DNA of 64,000 nt, from positions 212,460-276,459 of the forward strand of contig JAEZDY010000042.1 of the NCBI GenBank assembly GCA_023417935.1, in the 5' to 3' direction. A model generated the notes under the pieces. The model did not search any database, was not told the origin of the DNA, and saw only the letters and a list, made by a program, of their open reading frames with translations. The position numbers and the translations under genes are program-made. Below, in pieces: positions 17,370 through 26,644 of this stretch; position 1 is the stretch's first letter; each line of letters opens with the position of its first letter. Origin of the DNA: Bacteroidota bacterium. GTDB lineage: Bacteria; Bacteroidota; Bacteroidia; Bacteroidales; Lentimicrobiaceae.

Positions 17370-18089
17370 TTAAAAATTTGGTTTTAACGCGTATTTATTG
17401 TAATATTTTTCAATTATTTCAACAGCTTCAGCAGCACTATCTGCCATTGAAAATATTTCCATGTCAAGATTATTGATATTTAATTCAGCAAGCATCTTAT
17501 CTTGAATCCAGTCAATCAAGCCTTTCCAATAATTCGTTGAAACCAGTACAATTGGAAATCTAACAGTTTTATGAGTTTGAATAAGTGTAATTGCTTCAAA
17601 CAATTCATCCATTGTACCAAAACCACCTGGTAAAACAATGTAGCCTTGGGAATACCTCATAAACATCACTTTTCTAACAAAGAAGTAATCAAAAGTGATC
17701 AGCTTGTCAGGATCAATGAAAGGATTTGAACCCTGTTCAAAAGGAAGTTCAATATTTAAGCCGACAGACTTTCCACCACCGAAGTGAGCCCCTTTATTTG
17801 CTGCTTCCATGATGCCGGGTCCACCACCTGATATTACTCCAAAGCCTTTCTTGGTCAGTAGGTAAGCAATTTCTTCTGCTAATTTGTAATAATTATTTGA
17901 GGAATGAGTTCTGGCTGAGCCAAAAATTGAGACACATGGACCAATCCGCCCAAGTTTTTCAAATCCTTCTACGAATTCTGCCATAATCTTAAAAACTTCC
18001 CATGAGTCGCTGGTCATTATTTCATTCCAACTCTTGGGAGTAATAGCTTCTCTAATCCGATCTTCTTCGTTAAGTCCTAAAGGGTGCAT
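17370..18089 (-). CDS. LOG family nucleotide 5'-monophosphate nucleosidase (TIGR00730 type)
   Basis: 239 residues. The family motif GGGPGIMEAANKGA (about 85-98) and the catalytic PGGFGTMDELFEA (about 155-167) are both intact. LOG proteins release the base from nucleoside monophosphates; plant members activate cytokinins, while the bacterial substrate is often AMP or unknown. Here the N-terminus (EAITPKSWNEIMTSDSWEVFKIMAEFVEGF) is the extended bacterial type. A textbook promoter lies 37 bp upstream. It appears to head a two-gene unit with the aspartic-protease-like gene. Confidence 0.9.
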   Translation of the reverse strand: MHPLGLNEEDRIREAITPKSWNEIMTSDSWEVFKIMAEFVEGFEKLGRIGPCVSIFGSARTHSSNNYYKLAEEIAYLLTKKGFGVISGGGPGIMEAANKGAHFGGGKSVGLNIELPFEQGSNPFIDPDKLITFDYFFVRKVMFMRYSQGYIVLPGGFGTMDELFEAITLIQTHKTVRFPIVLVSTNYWKGLIDWIQDKMLAELNINNLDMEIFSMADSAAEAVEIIEKYYNKYALKPNF

Positions 18090-18125
18090 TAAGTAGTTTT
18101 TATTAATTTAAGTGCTTATGAACGC

Positions 18126-18157
18126 CAAATATAATACTATTGGAATAAATATTCAAA
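18126..18157 (-). promoter_or_regulatory. LOG-gene promoter, full Bacteroidetes consensus
   Basis: On the minus strand TTTG (18157-18154), 20 bp, TATATTTG (18133-18126). Both boxes match the Bacteroidetes housekeeping sigma consensus and the ATG follows 36 bp later. Confidence 0.8.
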
Positions 18158-18191
18158 ACAAATAATATTTATAAGGCTAGAGAAACAAGAA

Positions 18192-21056
18192 CTATAGATT
18201 TAATTCCTTTTTTAAATATTCTGATGTCAGGCTATTTTTATTATTAGCAATGCTCTCTGGCGTACCCTGTGCTACAATAATCCCGCCACGCTTTCCACCT
18301 TCTGGTCCCAAATCGATAATGTGATCTGCCACTTTTATCACCTCCATACTGTGTTCTATCACAACAACAGTATTTCCTCTGTCAACTAATTTATGCAATA
18401 CTTTCATAAGCACATTTACATCTTCAAAATGCAGACCTGTTGTAGGCTCGTCAAGTATGTACATAGTTTTTCCCGTGTCCTTGCGTGACAACTCTGTAGC
18501 TAGTTTTACTCTTTGGGCTTCGCCTCCTGAAAGGGTAGTTGATTGTTGACCAAGTGTAATATATCCAAGACCTACATCCTTTAATGTTCTGATCTTCTGT
18601 AAAATAGAAGGTATGTTTTCAAAGAATTCAACAGCCTGGTTGATGGTAAGGTTAAGTACATCGTTTATTGATTTTCCTTTAAAACGAACTTCAAGGGTTT
18701 CTGGGTTATAGCGTTTACCATAACATGTTTCGCATTGCACCTGAACATCGGGCAGGAAATTCATTTCAATTACTTTAACACCTGCACCCCTGCATGTTTC
18801 ACATCGTCCTCCTTTAACATTAAAAGAGAAACGACCAGGAAGGTAGCCCCTGATCTTTGCCTCAGGGAGTGCTGAAAATAATTTTCTTATATCATCAAAT
18901 ACCCCAGTATAAGTGGCAGGATTTGAGCGTGGTGTTCTACCAATTGGAGATTGATCTATTTCAATAACTTTATCAATGTTTTGCAGACCTTTCACACTCT
19001 TGTATGGCAATGGCTTTTTATCTGAGCGATAAAAATGTTGACTTAGAACCGGATATAGTGTTTCGTTTATCAAGGATGATTTCCCACTGCCTGATACACC
19101 GGTAATACAAATTAATAACCCTAAAGGCAGATCAAGTGTAACGTTTTTGAGGTTGTTGCCCGAAGCACCTTCAATGGTAAGCACTTTACCGTTTGATGTC
19201 CTTCTCTTTTCAGGTATCTGTATTTGCAATTCACCCGTTAAATACTTGCATGTTAGGGTATTGCATTCAAGCATCTGCTTTGGTGTTCCCGAGGCAACTA
19301 TTTTGCCACCATGTTTTCCGGCACCTGGTCCAACATCAATAATATAGTCGGCTGCTAATATCATGTCCTTGTCATGCTCTACTACTATGACGGAATTACC
19401 TATATCACGCAAGTTTTGAAGTGCTTGTATCAATTGTTGATTATCACGTTGATGTAAGCCAATGCTTGGCTCATCAAGAATATACATTACACCAACCAAC
19501 TGTGAGCCTATTTGAGTAGCCAACCTGATACGTTGCGATTCACCTCCTGATAGGCTACCTGCTGAGCGATTGAGTGATAAGTAATCAAGTCCCACATCAA
19601 GAAGGAAGCGAATACGGTTTTTAATTTCTCTGATAATTTCAACTGCAATTACTTGTTGCCTACTATCATTATCGTAGTGATCCTGATCAAACCATTTATC
19701 AAGTGCTGAAAGCTCATAAGTTGATAAGTCGGCAATATTCTTCCCGTCAATTTTGAAATTCAGGGATTCATTTTTTAGCCTGGCGCCATGGCAGGTTGGG
19801 CAATCAACAACATTTGTAAAGCTCCCAGCCCATTTTCTAACCCCTGTTGAATTTTCACTTAACTGGTTATTGATGAAATTTATAATTCCTTCAAAATTTA
19901 ATGTGTAAGAAGATGTAACGCCAAGGTATTCATTCTTTACCTTGAGTATTTCTTCACTTCCATAAAGGATAGCATTAATGGCATGTTCAGGAAGATCTTC
20001 AACTGGTGTGTCAAGCGTAAAATTGTACTTCTCACCTAAAGCTTCTATCTGCCTGAATATCCATGTAGCTTTGGCTTCTCCCAAAGGAGCTATGCCACCC
20101 TTACGTAAACTTTTTTTAGGATCAGGAATTATCTTTTTTAAATCTATTTCGGTAATTGTACCTAATCCGTTACATTGAGGGCAGGCACCATAGGGAGAAT
20201 TAAATGAGAATGAGTTCGGCTCAGGTTCATCAAAAGCAGCTCCGGTAGCCGGATCCATCAGGTTCTTACTTAAATACCTCATATTGCCTGATTCAGGCTC
20301 AAGTATCATTAGAGTTCCTTTGCCTTGTTTCAATGCAGTCTGTACAGATAGCTTAACACGTTGACCCGATTTCTCATTTATGGTCAACTTGTCTATCACA
20401 AGTTCTATATCGTGAACTTTGTAGCGGTCAAGCTGCATCCCAAATGAAAATTCTTTTAACTCACCATCAATTCTTACCTTCAGGAATCCTTGCTTTCTGT
20501 ATTGTTCAAACAGCTCTCTGTAGTGCCCTTTTCTTCCTTTGATCAGCGGTGATAAAATCAATACCTCCTGATCATGGAAGTATTCATTTATAAGTTTGAT
20601 TATTTGCTCCTCAGTATATTTAATAAGCTTTTGGCCGGTAACAGGTGAAAAGGCTTCTGAAGTACGGGCGAAAAGCAACCGCATGAAATCATATATCTCT
20701 GTGATGGTACCTACCGTGGATCGGGGATTACGTGAGGTTGATTTTTGCTCGATAGAGATAACCGGACTTAATCCAGTAACTTCATCTACATCAGGTCGCT
20801 CAAGATTACCTATAAATTGACGTGCATAAGCAGAAAAGGTTTCCATATACCTACGCTGCCCTTCAGCATATATTGTATCAAAAGCAAGTGATGATTTTCC
20901 ACTTCCGCTTAGACCTGTAATTACAACAAGCTGATCACGTGGAATTACTACATCTACATTTTGCAGATTGTGTACTCTGGCCCCAAAAACCTGCAGGCTG
21001 TTTGTACTTAAATGAGATATATTTTCAGAACCGTTAACTGTTTGATCAATTTCCAT
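18192..21056 (-). CDS. uvrA: Excinuclease ABC subunit A
   Basis: The damage-sensing ATPase of nucleotide excision repair. The 954-residue protein has both ABC modules: Walker A GLSGSGKSSLAFDTIY (about residues 48-63) with signature LSGGESQRIRLATQ, and GVSGSGKSSLINETLY with signature LSGGEAQRVKLATE. Zinc-binding cysteines are visible in CPQCNGLG and CPTCHGARL, and in CETCRGAG and CETCYGKRY. Length and motif order are standard. It starts 20 bp after the lytic transglycosylase stop, so the two may be co-transcribed. uvrB and uvrC are not in the window. Confidence 0.97.
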   Translation of the reverse strand: MEIDQTVNGSENISHLSTNSLQVFGARVHNLQNVDVVIPRDQLVVITGLSGSGKSSLAFDTIYAEGQRRYMETFSAYARQFIGNLERPDVDEVTGLSPVISIEQKSTSRNPRSTVGTITEIYDFMRLLFARTSEAFSPVTGQKLIKYTEEQIIKLINEYFHDQEVLILSPLIKGRKGHYRELFEQYRKQGFLKVRIDGELKEFSFGMQLDRYKVHDIELVIDKLTINEKSGQRVKLSVQTALKQGKGTLMILEPESGNMRYLSKNLMDPATGAAFDEPEPNSFSFNSPYGACPQCNGLGTITEIDLKKIIPDPKKSLRKGGIAPLGEAKATWIFRQIEALGEKYNFTLDTPVEDLPEHAINAILYGSEEILKVKNEYLGVTSSYTLNFEGIINFINNQLSENSTGVRKWAGSFTNVVDCPTCHGARLKNESLNFKIDGKNIADLSTYELSALDKWFDQDHYDNDSRQQVIAVEIIREIKNRIRFLLDVGLDYLSLNRSAGSLSGGESQRIRLATQIGSQLVGVMYILDEPSIGLHQRDNQQLIQALQNLRDIGNSVIVVEHDKDMILAADYIIDVGPGAGKHGGKIVASGTPKQMLECNTLTCKYLTGELQIQIPEKRRTSNGKVLTIEGASGNNLKNVTLDLPLGLLICITGVSGSGKSSLINETLYPVLSQHFYRSDKKPLPYKSVKGLQNIDKVIEIDQSPIGRTPRSNPATYTGVFDDIRKLFSALPEAKIRGYLPGRFSFNVKGGRCETCRGAGVKVIEMNFLPDVQVQCETCYGKRYNPETLEVRFKGKSINDVLNLTINQAVEFFENIPSILQKIRTLKDVGLGYITLGQQSTTLSGGEAQRVKLATELSRKDTGKTMYILDEPTTGLHFEDVNVLMKVLHKLVDRGNTVVVIEHSMEVIKVADHIIDLGPEGGKRGGIIVAQGTPESIANNKNSLTSEYLKKELNL

Positions 21057-21076
21057 TAATAGCAGTATTCGCTTAT

Positions 21077-22087
21077 CTATTGTTCAGTAGGAATATCTAG
21101 TGTGCCTTTTCCCACTATATTATCAGCATCTTTAATATCTTTCCACATTTTACTATAGCGTGTATAACCTGGGGCAGGTAATTGAATCTGATACTTTTTG
21201 CCGGATGTAACAGTAAGCTTATCTGATCGAAGCCAGGGATTAAACTCCTTTAAAATGCGGTAATTAGTTTTGTTGCCGGATGCAAAGTTAATAAGATCGG
21301 GGATGCTGGCACTAACTTCAATTGAATTTGTTGGAATGGTTGGATACAAGTCCCTGTTTCTTAGATAGAACCCATAGTTTGTAGGATCTTCATATATAAG
21401 TTTCATAGCCAGTATCCTGAACACGTAACGTGAAGTTTCCTGATTTAAGTAAAGATCGTAGTAATCATTAATTTTTTGCCTCGATATTTCCCGGCTAATT
21501 CTACCAGCCCCTGCATTGTATGAAGCTGCAGATAGAGTCCAGTTTTTATACTTATCATAAGAACTCTGAAAATACTTGGCAGCAGCAACTGTGGCTTTCT
21601 CAAGATGATAACGTTCATCAACCTCTTCAGTAACTTCTAACCCATACTGTTTTGCTGTTGCATCAAGGAATTGCCAAAACCCGGCAGCATTCGAAGGGGA
21701 TATAACGTTCATCAATCCACTTTCAATTAATGCAACGTACTTGAAGTCATCAGGAATATTATTCTTTTTCAGTATTGGTTCAATTATGGGAAAGTATCTG
21801 GCAGCTCGTTTAATTAGAAGAATAGTGTTTGAATGCCAGTATGAATTAACCATCAACTCCCTGTCAAGCGCTTCGCGAACATAATACGTGTCAATGGGTA
21901 CTAGCTCCCCTGCAAAATACAGGGTATCAGGTATGATGATTGAGTGCGCTTTATTATGGCGTACAAACGATTCGTAATACAATTTATCATGCTCATGGTC
22001 GGGGCTAATAAAAAAGGCAAATGTGCCGATAATAAAGAAACCAATGATGGTAATAAGGATAGTTGTCTTATAGGATTTGAGTTTCAT
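21077..22087 (-). CDS. Membrane-anchored lytic transglycosylase (SLT domain)
   Basis: 336 residues. The N-terminal helix TTILITIIGFFIIGTFAFFI anchors or exports the protein. The SLT fold spans about residues 95-245: the catalytic glutamate is in VALIESGLMNVISPSNAAG, followed by GFWQFLDATAKQYGL and ASYNAGAGRISREI. It cleaves peptidoglycan glycan strands to anhydro-muropeptides. The C-terminal part (RILKEFNPWLRSDKLTV, then YQIQLPAPGY) looks like the remains of a LysM-like segment seen in MltD proteins, but I would not call a full LysM. It is followed closely by uvrA. Confidence 0.9.
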   Translation of the reverse strand: MKLKSYKTTILITIIGFFIIGTFAFFISPDHEHDKLYYESFVRHNKAHSIIIPDTLYFAGELVPIDTYYVREALDRELMVNSYWHSNTILLIKRAARYFPIIEPILKKNNIPDDFKYVALIESGLMNVISPSNAAGFWQFLDATAKQYGLEVTEEVDERYHLEKATVAAAKYFQSSYDKYKNWTLSAASYNAGAGRISREISRQKINDYYDLYLNQETSRYVFRILAMKLIYEDPTNYGFYLRNRDLYPTIPTNSIEVSASIPDLINFASGNKTNYRILKEFNPWLRSDKLTVTSGKKYQIQLPAPGYTRYSKMWKDIKDADNIVGKGTLDIPTEQ

Positions 22088-22186
22088 AAAGGCTGTTTTG
22101 ATTCACAGACACTATAACGCTGCAATGTGTCTTTTCGTTTGCAAGTCAAATAATTAATTGACCTAACAATATAATCTATAGATAGT

Positions 22187-22231
22187 TAGATATGCAGCTT
22201 ATGTAATTTTAGATATACAGCTTGTGTAATT
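22187..22231. repeat. Two-copy 22 bp tandem repeat at the end of rfbC
   Basis: TTAGATATGCAGCTTATG (from 22187) is repeated as TTAGATATACAGCTTGTG (from 22209), each followed by TAATT; two mismatches. The second copy abuts the rfbC stop codon at 22231-22233. The rest of the 143 bp gap upstream of the transglycosylase gene shows nothing recognisable. Confidence 0.7.
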
Positions 22232-22776
22232 TAAATTACCTCCATAATGTATTCTTTGAATAATGGAGCGGTTTTATCTTTTTCTGAGAGTATGGGATCG
22301 GAAATCCCCCACTGTATTGCCAGATCAGGGTCGTTCCATCTTATTGCTGCTTCAGCAGGTTTATGGTAAACACCTGAACACTTATAAGTAAAAATAGTAT
22401 TGTCCTCCAGGGTAAGAAATCCATGAGCAAAGCCGGCAGGTATCCAATACATTAGTTTATTGTTACCGGTTAATTCAATAGATGACCACTTGCCAAATGA
22501 TGGGGAATCCTTCCTTATATCAACTGCCACGTCAAGTACTGCACCCTGAACCACTCTCACAAGTTTTCCCTGGGCAAAAGCTCCTTTCTGAAAGTGCAGC
22601 CCTCTGAGCACTCCTTTCATCGATTTACTTTCATTGTCTTGCACGAAGTCTACTTCGATACCGGCATTAGTGAACTTTGACATATTATATGATTCAAAAA
22701 AGTAACCCCTATCATCATTAAATACATCTGGTTTTATTATCAGTAATCCCGGTATCTCAGTAGTTAGAATTTCCAT
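22231..22776 (-). CDS. rfbC: dTDP-4-dehydrorhamnose 3,5-epimerase
   Basis: 181 residues, the usual length. It epimerises the 4-keto sugar nucleotide on the way to dTDP-L-rhamnose. The cupin fold is clear: NMSKF, DNESKSMKGVLRGLHFQ with the catalytic His in GLHFQ, VVQGAVLDVAVDIRKDSPSFG, YWIPAGFAHGFLTLED, and YKCSGVYHKPAEAAIRWNDP. The other rfb genes (A, B, D) are not adjacent; it stands alone between lpdA and the transglycosylase. A 22 bp tandem repeat begins at the stop codon. Confidence 0.95.
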   Translation of the reverse strand: MEILTTEIPGLLIIKPDVFNDDRGYFFESYNMSKFTNAGIEVDFVQDNESKSMKGVLRGLHFQKGAFAQGKLVRVVQGAVLDVAVDIRKDSPSFGKWSSIELTGNNKLMYWIPAGFAHGFLTLEDNTIFTYKCSGVYHKPAEAAIRWNDPDLAIQWGISDPILSEKDKTAPLFKEYIMEVI

Positions 22777-22869
22777 TTTAAAGCAAGTAAATTAGTTGTG
22801 CAAGTGTATAATTATCAAGCAATTGAAGTAATGTTGAATTCTTGCAGAGTATATAAGTTGAGAAATACA

Positions 22870-24261
22870 TTATATGTGGATAACCTCATCGTATGCTGCA
22901 GCAACAGCTTCCATTACTGCTTCTGACATAGTAGGATGAGGATGAACAGCTTTAATGATCTCTTCACCGGTTGTTTCCAGCTTTCTGGCCACAACAACTT
23001 CAGCAATCAGTTCAGTGACGTTATCGCCAATAAGATGAGCACCAAGCCATTCACCATACTTGGCATCAAATATCACTTTTACAAAGCCTTCCTTGTTTCC
23101 CGCAGCACTTGCTTTTCCAGATGCTGAATATGGGAATTTGCCAATTTTAACATCATATCCGGCTTCGCGGGCAGCTTTTTCAGTCATACCTACTGATGCA
23201 ATTTCAGGATGGGTGTATGTACAGCCGGGAATGTTTCCATAATCAAGTGCTTCAACATGTTTACCTGCTATCTTTTCTACACAAATGATACCTTCATGTG
23301 AAGCAACATGTGCTAGTGCAGGGCCATGTACAATATCACCAATGGCATAAACACCTTCAACATTAGTGCGGTAGAAATCATCAACTACTACCTTGCCTTT
23401 TTCTGTTTTTATTCCGGTTTCTTCAATGCCGAGATTCTCAAGATTAGTTGTGATTCCAACTGCTGACAATACAACGTCACATTCAACAGTTTCCTGGCCT
23501 TTTTTTGTCTGGATTGTTACTTTGCATTTGTCATTATTAACTTCTACCGCTTCTACGGTGGATGAAGTCATAACTTTCATCCCTGCTTTCTTGAAACTTC
23601 TTTCAAGTTGTTTAGAGATCTCCTCATCCTCTATAGGCACAATATTTGGCATAAATTCTACCAGAGTAACTTTGGTACCCATTGTATTGTAGAAGTATGC
23701 AAATTCTGAACCTATTGCTCCTGAACCAACTACAACCATACTTTCAGGTAGTGTAGGAAGAACCATAGCTTCACGATACCCAATTATCTTCTTGCCATCC
23801 TGTTTGAGATTTGGCAATTCACGTGAGCGGGCACCGGTTGCCAGTATTATATGCTGTGCAGGATACTCTGTCGTTTTTCCATACTTATCAGTAACTTCCA
23901 CTATTTTGCCAGATTTCACTTTACCATATCCGGCTATATGTTCAATTTTATTCTTCTTAAAAAGGAACTGTATTCCCTTACTCATTCCCTCAGCTACTGA
24001 CCTGCTTCTCTTAACAACAGCTTCAAAATCAGGTGTAACTTCGCCTTTAACCAATATGCCGTAATCAGTTGAATGTTTCATATACTCAAACACCTGAGCA
24101 CTTTTCATCAATGCTTTGGTTGGAATACATCCCCAGTTTAAACAAATGCCTCCAAGCTCAGCTTTTTCAACTACAGCCACTTTCATCCCAAGTTGTGAAG
24201 CTCTGATGGCAGCTACGTAACCACCAGGTCCTGAGCCTATTACTATTAAATCGTAATTCAT
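22870..24261 (-). CDS. lpdA: Dihydrolipoyl dehydrogenase
   Basis: The FAD-containing E3 component of 2-oxoacid dehydrogenase complexes and of the glycine cleavage system. 463 residues. N-terminal FAD motif VIGSGPGGYVAAIRASQLG, redox-active disulfide Cys40/Cys45 in GGICLNWGCIPTK, NAD motif VVGSGAIGSEFAYFYNTMG, second FAD motif VYAIGDIVHGPALAHVA, and the C-terminal His-Glu pair in HPHPTMSEAVMEA. No E1 or E2 gene is nearby, but gcvP lies 2.5 kb upstream, so a role as L-protein of glycine cleavage is plausible. It has its own promoter at 24285-24315. Confidence 0.96.
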   Translation of the reverse strand: MNYDLIVIGSGPGGYVAAIRASQLGMKVAVVEKAELGGICLNWGCIPTKALMKSAQVFEYMKHSTDYGILVKGEVTPDFEAVVKRSRSVAEGMSKGIQFLFKKNKIEHIAGYGKVKSGKIVEVTDKYGKTTEYPAQHIILATGARSRELPNLKQDGKKIIGYREAMVLPTLPESMVVVGSGAIGSEFAYFYNTMGTKVTLVEFMPNIVPIEDEEISKQLERSFKKAGMKVMTSSTVEAVEVNNDKCKVTIQTKKGQETVECDVVLSAVGITTNLENLGIEETGIKTEKGKVVVDDFYRTNVEGVYAIGDIVHGPALAHVASHEGIICVEKIAGKHVEALDYGNIPGCTYTHPEIASVGMTEKAAREAGYDVKIGKFPYSASGKASAAGNKEGFVKVIFDAKYGEWLGAHLIGDNVTELIAEVVVARKLETTGEEIIKAVHPHPTMSEAVMEAVAAAYDEVIHI

Positions 24262-24284
24262 AACATGTCAGTATTTATGTTTTG

Positions 24285-24315
24285 CAAACTTAATTATTTT
24301 TCACCGCTTCAACAA
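24285..24315 (-). promoter_or_regulatory. lpdA promoter
   Basis: Minus strand: TAAGTTTG (24292-24285) as the -7 box, and TTG (24315-24313) 20 bp upstream. The ATG at 24261 follows 23 bp later. Confidence 0.65.
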
Positions 24316-24507
24316 GGCTCAGCTGGTTTTGTTTTTCAATCTGTCGTTTTGAAAGCTTACCCTATGGGGCTTGATCTCTGAAAAAATACTTCCCGATGCG
24401 GACTATGTTAAGACCTGAGTTAATATTTATCCATCAAAGGTGATTATCCAAATATTTCGTCATGGGATTAAAAAAAATATTGCCTCATTTCAATATCGAT
24501 TACCATC

Positions 24508-24595
24508 ATAAGCGTCTTATAAGCGTTTTATAAGCGTCTTATAAACGTTATTTATCGCTTATATAACGCTTGTATACCGCTTAAATAAGGCTTGA
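24508..24595. repeat. Degenerate 11 bp tandem repeat, eight copies
   Basis: Eight consecutive 11-mers: ATAAGCGTCTT, ATAAGCGTTTT, ATAAGCGTCTT, ATAAACGTTAT, TTATCGCTTAT, ATAACGCTTGT, ATACCGCTTAA, ATAAGGCTTGA. The phase is kept without indels. It lies in the 368 bp gap between the lrp-type gene (stop at 24630) and the lpdA promoter. The rest of that gap (24317-24507) shows no gene or other clear signal. Confidence 0.75.
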
Positions 24596-24629
24596 GAATT
24601 CAATGGATATTGAATGGATTTTCTATGGT

Positions 24630-25097
24630 TCAAGGCTCAAGTTGCCTTTCAAATCCGGTTTCCAGAGAAATGAATGTCTCTGTAAAGCTAATTTCAGGAA
24701 TGGATTGTATTTGTTCTACAATGATTTGCTTAAGATGCTCATTGTTACGGGTATATAGCTTAACGAGCAAAGAGTATTTACCCGAAATATGATGACACTC
24801 AACTATTTCGGGAATTTTCCTTATCTTTTGAAATACCTCGTCATGTGTTGATGTTGATGTTAGGTTGACTTGAATTCCAATGAATGCGCATGTGAGATAC
24901 CCCATTACTTTGTGGCTCATAACAAGTGATGAACCTTTAATGAGTCCTGCCTCCTGCATTTTTTGAACCCTTTGGTGTATTGCAGCACCCGACACTTTAC
25001 ATTGACGAGCCACTTCAACAAAAGGCATCCTTGAATCGGCATTCAATAATTTTAGTATTTTCTTGTCGAGATTATCAATATGAAAGTTTCTTTCCAT
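24630..25097 (-). CDS. Lrp/AsnC family transcriptional regulator
   Basis: 155 residues. N-terminal winged helix-turn-helix: LDKKILKLLNADSRMPFVEVARQ, then CKVSGAAIHQRVQKMQEAGLI. The C-terminal RAM (amino acid sensing) domain spans about residues 65-150, with YLTCAFIGIQVNL and VECHHISGKYSLLVKLYTRN. Such regulators form octamers that bind amino acids. It is transcribed away from a Cys/Met-metabolism PLP enzyme, and the two -7 boxes are only 32 bp apart, so it probably controls that gene and itself. Which amino acid it senses cannot be read from the sequence. Confidence 0.93.
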   Translation of the reverse strand: MERNFHIDNLDKKILKLLNADSRMPFVEVARQCKVSGAAIHQRVQKMQEAGLIKGSSLVMSHKVMGYLTCAFIGIQVNLTSTSTHDEVFQKIRKIPEIVECHHISGKYSLLVKLYTRNNEHLKQIIVEQIQSIPEISFTETFISLETGFERQLEP

Positions 25098-25177
25098 TTT
25101 TTTGAGCTAATAATTACAAAAATTGAGAAATAGCACCATTATGGTTATAGATTTTAAATAATGTGGCCATATTGCCG

Positions 25178-25185
25178 CAAATATA
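25178..25185 (-). promoter_or_regulatory. -7 box of the Lrp-type regulator gene
   Basis: TATATTTG on the minus strand (25185-25178) fits TAnnTTTG. No clear TTTG lies 19-21 bp upstream. The 303 bp gap 25098-25400 holds this box, the divergent box at 25218, and an AT-rich leader in which I see no riboswitch. Confidence 0.5.
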
Positions 25186-25217
25186 TGAGTAAATGGTTAA
25201 ATTTAACTCAGAAATGA

Positions 25218-25225
25218 TACTTTTG
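25218..25225 (+). promoter_or_regulatory. -7 box of the Cys/Met PLP enzyme gene
   Basis: TACTTTTG (25218-25225) fits TAnnTTTG. Its -33 region falls over that of the divergent regulator, so a protein bound between 25186 and 25217 would touch both promoters. Transcription from here would give an untranslated leader of about 170 nt. Confidence 0.5.
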
Positions 25226-25400
25226 TGATGATAAAGTGAGAGTACTTTAATGATATTCAGTATGAAGTCATTTTAGATTTATCTTCAGATTTAAACTCTG
25301 GCATGGAGCAATATAAAGACTCTATAAAGCATTATAATAGAACATCATACCTTAATTGCAGAAATAAATTTAAGAACCAAAAATTAAAACCCCCACCACT

Positions 25401-26606
25401 ATGAAATTTGATCCGGCAAGTCAATTACAAGATCTGCACCAATTCGGAGAATTTGGTGATGTTAATCCTTCAATAACTGATTCAGCAACTTATACGTTTT
25501 TCCAGGCGAAAACGATGACTGACACTTTTCATGGTGAGGCAGAAGGCTGTTTCTTATATTCACGGCATTGGAACCCCAGCAATAAATATCTTGCTGATGC
25601 AATGGCTGCTATGGAAGGTACTGAAGCAGCATGGGTTACTGCCAGTGGAATGGCCGCTATCACGAATGCAATTTTGCAACTTGTAAATACCGGTGATCAC
25701 ATTGTGAGCAGCATAACGACTTATGGAGGTACTTTTGCTTTTCTTGAAAATTATCTTAAGAAGTTTAATGTTGACGTAACATTTGTTGATATAACCAACC
25801 TGGAAGCTGTAAAGGCTGCTATGCGCCAGAATACAAAATTAATCTATACTGAAACTATGACTAATCCCATGCTTCAGATATCAGATATACCGGCGCTTTC
25901 AACCATAGCAAATGAGCATAATGCAAAACTTGTTGTAGACAATACTTTCACACCGATGATAGTTAATCCAACACGCCTGGGAGCGCATATTGTGGTTTAC
26001 AGCATGACCAAGTTCATTAATGGAAAAAATGATTGTGTTGCAGGTGCTATTTGTGCAAGTGCTGAATTCATAAACTCGCTTATTGACGTGAATAGTGGCA
26101 CAGCAATGCTCTTAGGACCAGTTCTTGACCCACTTCGCTCATCTTCTATATTGAAAAACCTTCATACCCTGCATATCAGGATGAAGCAACATAGCTACAA
26201 TGCGATGTATCTGGCAAATAAGTTTACAGAAGCTGGTTTGCCAACTTCTTATCCCGGATTGCCAAATCATCCAGGGCATGAAGTGTTGACAAAGATGATG
26301 AACAAAGAGTATGGTTATGGTGGTATGATTGCAATTGATTTGGGCACTGCTGAAAAAGCAGCTGAATTCATGGAAGAAATGGAAGCTAATGATGTAGGCT
26401 ACCTGGCCGTTAGTCTGGGATATTTCAAAACCCTGTTCAGCAACTCAGGTAAAAGTACCTCGAGCGAGGTGCCCGAAGAAATTCAGCACGATATGGGCAT
26501 GAGTGAAGGTCTTGTACGATTTAGTGTAGGCCTCGATAATGATATTGAGAGAACCTGGCAGCGTATCAAACTTTCAATGAAGGATAAAGAAGTAATTTTA
26601 AAATAG
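25401..26606 (+). CDS. Cys/Met metabolism PLP-dependent enzyme (gamma-lyase or sulfhydrylase type)
   Basis: 401 residues, fold type I. The neighbouring-subunit phosphate ligands YSR (53-55), ASGMAAI (81-87), the aspartate in VVDNTFTP (about 180) and the PLP lysine in YSMTKFINGKND (Lys204) are all present. The family covers cystathionine gamma-synthase/lyase, methionine gamma-lyase and O-acetylhomoserine sulfhydrylase. Methionine gamma-lyases carry a cysteine at LYGCTF; here the site reads TYGGTF, so that activity is not supported, and the exact reaction stays open. Divergent from an Lrp-type regulator, which suggests control by an amino acid. A perfect-palindrome terminator follows. Confidence 0.85.
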   Translation: MKFDPASQLQDLHQFGEFGDVNPSITDSATYTFFQAKTMTDTFHGEAEGCFLYSRHWNPSNKYLADAMAAMEGTEAAWVTASGMAAITNAILQLVNTGDHIVSSITTYGGTFAFLENYLKKFNVDVTFVDITNLEAVKAAMRQNTKLIYTETMTNPMLQISDIPALSTIANEHNAKLVVDNTFTPMIVNPTRLGAHIVVYSMTKFINGKNDCVAGAICASAEFINSLIDVNSGTAMLLGPVLDPLRSSSILKNLHTLHIRMKQHSYNAMYLANKFTEAGLPTSYPGLPNHPGHEVLTKMMNKEYGYGGMIAIDLGTAEKAAEFMEEMEANDVGYLAVSLGYFKTLFSNSGKSTSSEVPEEIQHDMGMSEGLVRFSVGLDNDIERTWQRIKLSMKDKEVILK

Positions 26607-26644
26607 TTGAATTACGGTCATCACATAGTTTAGGTTAAAAATGG

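Noticed and set aside
25226..25400. SAM riboswitch in the leader of the Cys/Met enzyme gene
   Set aside because: I looked for SAM-II and SAM-I/III-like conserved stretches and found no convincing match; the leader is simply AT-rich.
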